From NCBI RefSeq assembly GCF_002943525.1, contig NZ_CP025394.1:4464001-4528000 (forward strand): a DNA stretch of 64,000 nt, read 5' to 3'. Positions 61,255 to 64,000 of the stretch are shown piece by piece. The position numbers and the translations under genes are program-made. Under the pieces are notes generated by a model. The model had not been told where the DNA came from, made no database searches, and saw only the letters and a program-made list of their open reading frames with translations. The stretch comes from Kitasatospora sp. MMS16-BH015 (GTDB lineage Bacteria > Actinomycetota > Actinomycetes > Streptomycetales > Streptomycetaceae). Every line of letters begins with the position of its first letter. Position 1 is the stretch's first letter.

Positions 61255-61508
61255 CCGAGCTGGTTGCGAATGCGGTCAAGCACACGGGATGTACCCGTAT
61301 CGCGGTCTCGGTGGAGCGCCAGGCGGCGGCGGTGTGGGTGGGCGTCCGGGACTCCTCCGGCGAGCTGCCCTGCCACTTGCCCCTGGCACATGAGGCGGAG
61401 TCCGGGTACGGCCTCGGACTGGTGGCCACCCTCTCCTCGCGCTGGGGAGTGGCCTGGGCGCCGTTCGGGAAGTGGGTCTGGTTCGAGCTGAGGATGGGCA
61501 GGTCATGA
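61050..61508 (+). CDS. HATPase_c ATP-binding protein (anti-sigma factor-like)
   Basis: ATG 61050 lies 5 nt after GGAGG, giving 152 residues. The GHKL fold motifs are the N-box ELLVTELVANAVKHTG, the G1-like VGVRDSSGEL and the G2-like GYGLGLVATLSSRWG. Such single-domain kinases (RsbW/SpoIIAB-like) bind sigma or anti-anti-sigma factors. In streptomycetes they often pair with XRE regulators. The stop overlaps the start of the next small gene (ATGA). Confidence 0.8.
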   Translation: MSGSIAATSADSSGAVLVEVQAVGPGDLGCLLELPCLPESAGTARKLVAAAVAAWSAEQLREVAELLVTELVANAVKHTGCTRIAVSVERQAAAVWVGVRDSSGELPCHLPLAHEAESGYGLGLVATLSSRWGVAWAPFGKWVWFELRMGRS

Positions 61509-61711
61509 CGATCGATTCTCCGGCTGGAGGTCACCGCCACCGCGGTCGCCGCGATGGGGCCGGACCGGTGGTGACCGGAATCTGGGTGCTGGCCAACCTG
61601 GCCACCGTGCTCCTCCTCGGCGCTTCCGCCGCGCATCAGCTGGACTCGGACGACTTCGGTCCGGCGCGTGCCTCCCGGTCGGCGCCGGACCACAACCCGC
61701 CGGCCTCCTGA
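61505..61711 (+). CDS. Small single-pass membrane peptide
   Basis: ATG 61505 overlaps the HATPase stop (ATGA), so translation is coupled. The 68-residue product has a basic N-terminus (GGHRHRGRRDG), one hydrophobic helix (about 27-44, VTGIWVLANLATVLLLGA) and a polar tail with SDDFGPARASRS. No known family. It may anchor or sense at the membrane. Confidence 0.6.
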   Translation: MTIDSPAGGHRHRGRRDGAGPVVTGIWVLANLATVLLLGASAAHQLDSDDFGPARASRSAPDHNPPAS

Positions 61712-61886
61712 GCCGCTGGCGTCCTGCCGCCCGGCTCCGCTGGGGGTTGGACACCATCCCGCGCCCCAGGGCGCTCACGAACTCCTGGTCCTTCGGAAGG
61801 ACGCTTCCGGCGGGCTGGGCTGCACCACCCTGCACGACTGCCCGCCCATTTCCGGACGGGCAGAGCAAATTCGATGGGAGAAGCAC

Positions 61887-62051
61887 ATGAGCAGCGACAT
61901 CACGCGGGCCCCGGAGGTCTCCGCCCTGACGCGACGGCTGGACCACTCGGTCCCGGACGGCGACTTCGCGCCGGCGGTCACCGGCCTGACTCGCGCCCTG
62001 GACCACATGGTCCCGGACGGCGACTTCGCGCCCGTGGGAACCGAGAGCTGA
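61887..62051 (+). CDS. Putative RiPP precursor peptide with two core repeats
   Basis: ATG 61887 lies 5 nt after GGGAGA, giving 54 residues. Residues 14-29 and 34-49 are near-identical (14 of 16 positions), each LTRxLDHxVPDGDFAP, after a short leader (SSDITRAPEVSA) and before the tail VGTES. There is no signal peptide and no Cys. A duplicated short motif in a tiny gene directly before a HExxH protein is what ribosomally made, modified peptides show. The Asp, His and Pro residues are candidate targets for hydroxylation. The 175-nt region upstream carries a CTGCCCG/CGGGCAG hairpin (61838-61863) and nothing else I can support. Confidence 0.7.
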   Translation: MSSDITRAPEVSALTRRLDHSVPDGDFAPAVTGLTRALDHMVPDGDFAPVGTES

Positions 62052-62089
62052 TCTCGGATCTGAAGTGACGCCGTCTGGTTGACGGCTTG

Positions 62090-62126
62090 GCGGGCCGACT
62101 CGGCGTGAATAACCGAGTCGGCCCGC
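62090..62126 (+). terminator. Strong hairpin between precursor and HExxH gene
   Basis: GCGGGCCGACTCGG (62090-62103) pairs perfectly with CCGAGTCGGCCCGC (62113-62126). It starts 39 nt after the precursor stop. A partial terminator here would allow more peptide than enzyme to be made. Confidence 0.8.
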
Positions 62127-62174
62127 TCCCCTCCTGCTCCGCCATCTGCACGTTCCGTCCAAGGAGAGTTCACC

Positions 62175-63101
62175 GTGTCGACCACGATTGCCGCCCGCGT
62201 TCCGTCCGGTTCCTTCTTCGACCTCACCCGCAGCGACCCGGAGTTGGCCCAGCTCCGGGAGGCGGGAGCCGAGTGGGCCCTCCCGTTCGCGCTGATGGGC
62301 CGCATCCTGCGCTCGGGCACCCCCTACGCGGAGCACGCCCGCACCCTGCGCAGCGAGCAGCTAACGGTGGCCGGGGCGGCCTTCGCCTGGTTCGATGCCG
62401 AGCTGCCCCGCGAGATCGCCGCCGACGTGAACCTGGCGAACTACCGGATCGTGGAGCACACCGACGAGCGTCGTGCTGCGCTGACAGCCGCGCTGGACCG
62501 CCTGTCGCTGGTTCACCCTGAGGGCTTCGACCGCCTACGCGAGTTCGTTCGCGGCATGCTGTGGGTGGGCCTCAAGCCCGGTGTCCACGCCTCCTCGTTG
62601 ACCAGTTCCAGCGACCCGGCACTTCCGTACGTCATCGTGTTCTCCGACAAGGCCCGGCACCACATCCCGCCGAACACCGTCAGCGCGGACCCGTCCCCCC
62701 GCTTCCTTGCGGAGAACCTGTTGCATGAGGGAACGCACCAGTCGATCGCCCTCCACATCCACCAGCACCAGGTCTTCGCCGACGGGTACTCGTCCGAGAC
62801 TTCCCCGAAGATCGAAATCGCGTGGCGGGCCGGTCAGGGTGTCACTCGAAACCAGGCATGGGAGATCGACCGCGCCTTTCACGCGACCTGCGTCTACAAC
62901 CAGTTGTTGCGCTTCCGCCGGACCGAGCTGGACCGCGACGACCTGACCGCCAACGAGCGCGCGTGCTTCCAGAGCGCCTACGACGAGGGGTTGCCGGCCG
63001 TCCGCTACCTCATGCGCGAACTCGAACTCCTGGGGGAGCACTTCACCCCGCACGGGATGGACCTGCTGACCGGCCTGCGCCAGCAGATCGACCAGCTGTA
63101 G
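62175..63101 (+). CDS. HExxH-type putative peptide-modifying enzyme
   Basis: GTG 62175 lies 8 nt after AAGGAG, giving 308 residues. The central motif is LLHEGTHQSIALH with His184, Glu185 and His188, and a further His236 in AFHATCVYNQLL could complete a metal site. The layout (HExxH, then a WR segment, then a second helix with His) resembles the HEXXH-motif peptide-modification family, now linked to alpha-ketoglutarate-dependent peptide beta-hydroxylation. A metallopeptidase is the alternative. No signal peptide, so it acts in the cytoplasm. Its place directly after the repeat peptide suggests that peptide as substrate. Confidence 0.65.
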   Translation: MSTTIAARVPSGSFFDLTRSDPELAQLREAGAEWALPFALMGRILRSGTPYAEHARTLRSEQLTVAGAAFAWFDAELPREIAADVNLANYRIVEHTDERRAALTAALDRLSLVHPEGFDRLREFVRGMLWVGLKPGVHASSLTSSSDPALPYVIVFSDKARHHIPPNTVSADPSPRFLAENLLHEGTHQSIALHIHQHQVFADGYSSETSPKIEIAWRAGQGVTRNQAWEIDRAFHATCVYNQLLRFRRTELDRDDLTANERACFQSAYDEGLPAVRYLMRELELLGEHFTPHGMDLLTGLRQQIDQL

Positions 63102-63137
63102 TGCCAGGCTGACCGCAACCGAACGAGGGAAGGCCCA

Positions 63138-64000
63138 GTGCTCCAGCACCTCATCACACAAGACGCCGACCTGCGCATGGTCCCCACCGACCGGGCCGAG
63201 CTGACCGCTGCGGTCCACCGGCTCCGCGAGGAGTTGTCCACCGACCCCGACCCCGACCGGACCCGGGTCCTGACCCGGTGGATCGGCATCGCCCAGATGA
63301 GCTTGGGGGACTACGGCGAGGCCCACACGTTCCTCCGCCGGTCGCTCGAACTGGCCATCAGCAGCGGGAACGTCCGGGCCGTCGTCGCCACCGAACTCAA
63401 CTTCGGCGACGCCCACCGCTATGCCGGCGACGTCGAGACTGCGGAGACGTTCTACCGCAGCGCCCTGGACACCGCACGGGGCAAGTGCCCGGAACTGCTC
63501 GACTTCGCGCTCCAGCACTTCGGCAAGCACCTCATGGAGCGCGGAGACCTCGCCGGTGCCCGCACTCATCTACAAGAGTCGCTGCGGCTGCGGATCGGCA
63601 AAGGGAACACCGAGCTGGTCGAGTCCACGCAAGCCGCACTCGACCGGGTGGACGCGCTGATCGGCAGCGCCTCCGCGTCAGCATCGGCTGTCGCGGCACC
63701 GGGCGAGTGGAGCCGTCGATGGACGGCGTGGCTCCAGTCCCGCACCACCGTGGGTGACCCGACCCGGTGGAACGACGGGTTCCCCGCCATCAGAGACGCG
63801 GTGCAGAGCCTCGCCATGTACCAACGGGTGCAGCCCCGCCACCTGTGGGACCAGCCATTCCCTGCCGAGCTGATCACCGCCATGGCGGCGGAAGCCGAGA
63901 AGGCCCTCACCGCCGACGGCTACCAGCACAACGGCAAGCGCAACGCGGCCGTCGGCAAGGCCGCGAACCACTTCGCCGCCCAAGTCGACCTCGCCGCGCT
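63138..64000 (+). CDS. TPR protein of the RiPP-like locus, 3' end missing
   Basis: GTG 63138 follows GAGGGAAGG; 287 codons are visible and the frame is open at the right edge. Residues about 45-165 contain TPR-like repeats (GIAQMSLGDYGEAHTFLRRSLELA, FGDAHRYAGDVETAETFYRSAL, LMERGDLAGARTHLQESLRL). The rest (WSRRWTAWLQSRTTVGDPTRWNDGF, RVQPRHLWDQPFPAELITAM) begins a second domain I do not recognise. It is 36 nt after the HExxH gene, so probably cotranscribed. It may bind the peptide or an enzyme partner. Confidence 0.75.
   Translation, partial: MLQHLITQDADLRMVPTDRAELTAAVHRLREELSTDPDPDRTRVLTRWIGIAQMSLGDYGEAHTFLRRSLELAISSGNVRAVVATELNFGDAHRYAGDVETAETFYRSALDTARGKCPELLDFALQHFGKHLMERGDLAGARTHLQESLRLRIGKGNTELVESTQAALDRVDALIGSASASASAVAAPGEWSRRWTAWLQSRTTVGDPTRWNDGFPAIRDAVQSLAMYQRVQPRHLWDQPFPAELITAMAAEAEKALTADGYQHNGKRNAAVGKAANHFAAQVDLAA

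Noticed and set aside
55604..64000. Integrase, excisionase or replication genes for the elements at thiC
   Set aside because: None of the frames in this interval shows tyrosine or serine recombinase motifs, so no mobile-element gene is claimed.

Overview
The window is about 72% GC with strong third-position GC bias. It carries family markers typical of Streptomycetaceae (a SpoIIE-type phosphatase with PAS/GAF domains, an SsgA-like sporulation protein beside an IclR-type regulator, XRE/HATPase accessory genes, a TPP-riboswitch thiC). It is most likely chromosome of Streptomyces or Kitasatospora. No rRNA, tRNA, CRISPR array or recombinase gene is visible.

Layout. 1-17.9 kb is mostly housekeeping and membrane genes: a truncated PP2C phosphatase, a J-domain/rhodanese fusion, a DUF5819-HTTM pair, a FUSC transporter-like protein, a SpoU rRNA/tRNA methyltransferase, a secreted peptidoglycan-binding protein, TrmO, a PPOX flavoprotein, a VOC protein, an XRE regulator, a secreted S53 (sedolisin) peptidase, a CGNR zinc-finger protein and an FAD monooxygenase. 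17.9-32.3 kb is a tandem array of six paralogous genes on the minus strand. They encode secreted right-handed beta-helix proteins with three C-terminal beta modules each. All six lack a canonical start codon at the expected position and instead show a strong Shine-Dalgarno before an ATC codon, and a conserved hairpin precedes every copy. 32.4-34.1 kb is paaN.

34.2-37.2 kb is a four-gene overlapping operon that looks like a polymorphic toxin system: a WXG100/CpnT-like N-terminal protein, a toxin-like protein with an unfamiliar C-terminal domain, and two candidate immunity proteins that share a roughly 65-residue module. 37.2-44.6 kb has glycosyltransferases, a TetR and an Lrp regulator, and a 2-oxoacid dehydrogenase operon (E1 alpha, E1 beta, E2). 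The promoter regions of paaN and of this operon share a nearly identical 14-bp palindrome, so one TetR may control both. 44.8-55.6 kb contains a flavohaemoprotein with an unusual N-terminal extension, a Nudix protein, an ssgR-ssgA-like pair, small membrane proteins, a cupin, TenA, flotillin/NfeD and riboswitch-controlled thiC.

55.4-58.2 kb carries three direct copies of the thiC 3' end plus its terminator, separated by about 1.2 kb and 1.0 kb of cargo. This is the signature of repeated site-specific integration into the end of thiC. Right of the third copy is an accessory region with a Nudix hydrolase, an XRE/TPR-like regulator, HATPase genes, and a compact locus that resembles an undescribed RiPP system: a 54-residue peptide with two near-identical LDHxVPDGDFAP units, a strong hairpin, a HExxH protein resembling the alpha-ketoglutarate-dependent peptide beta-hydroxylases, and a TPR protein running off the right edge.

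All family assignments come from reading motifs in the translated sequence; no database search was run.
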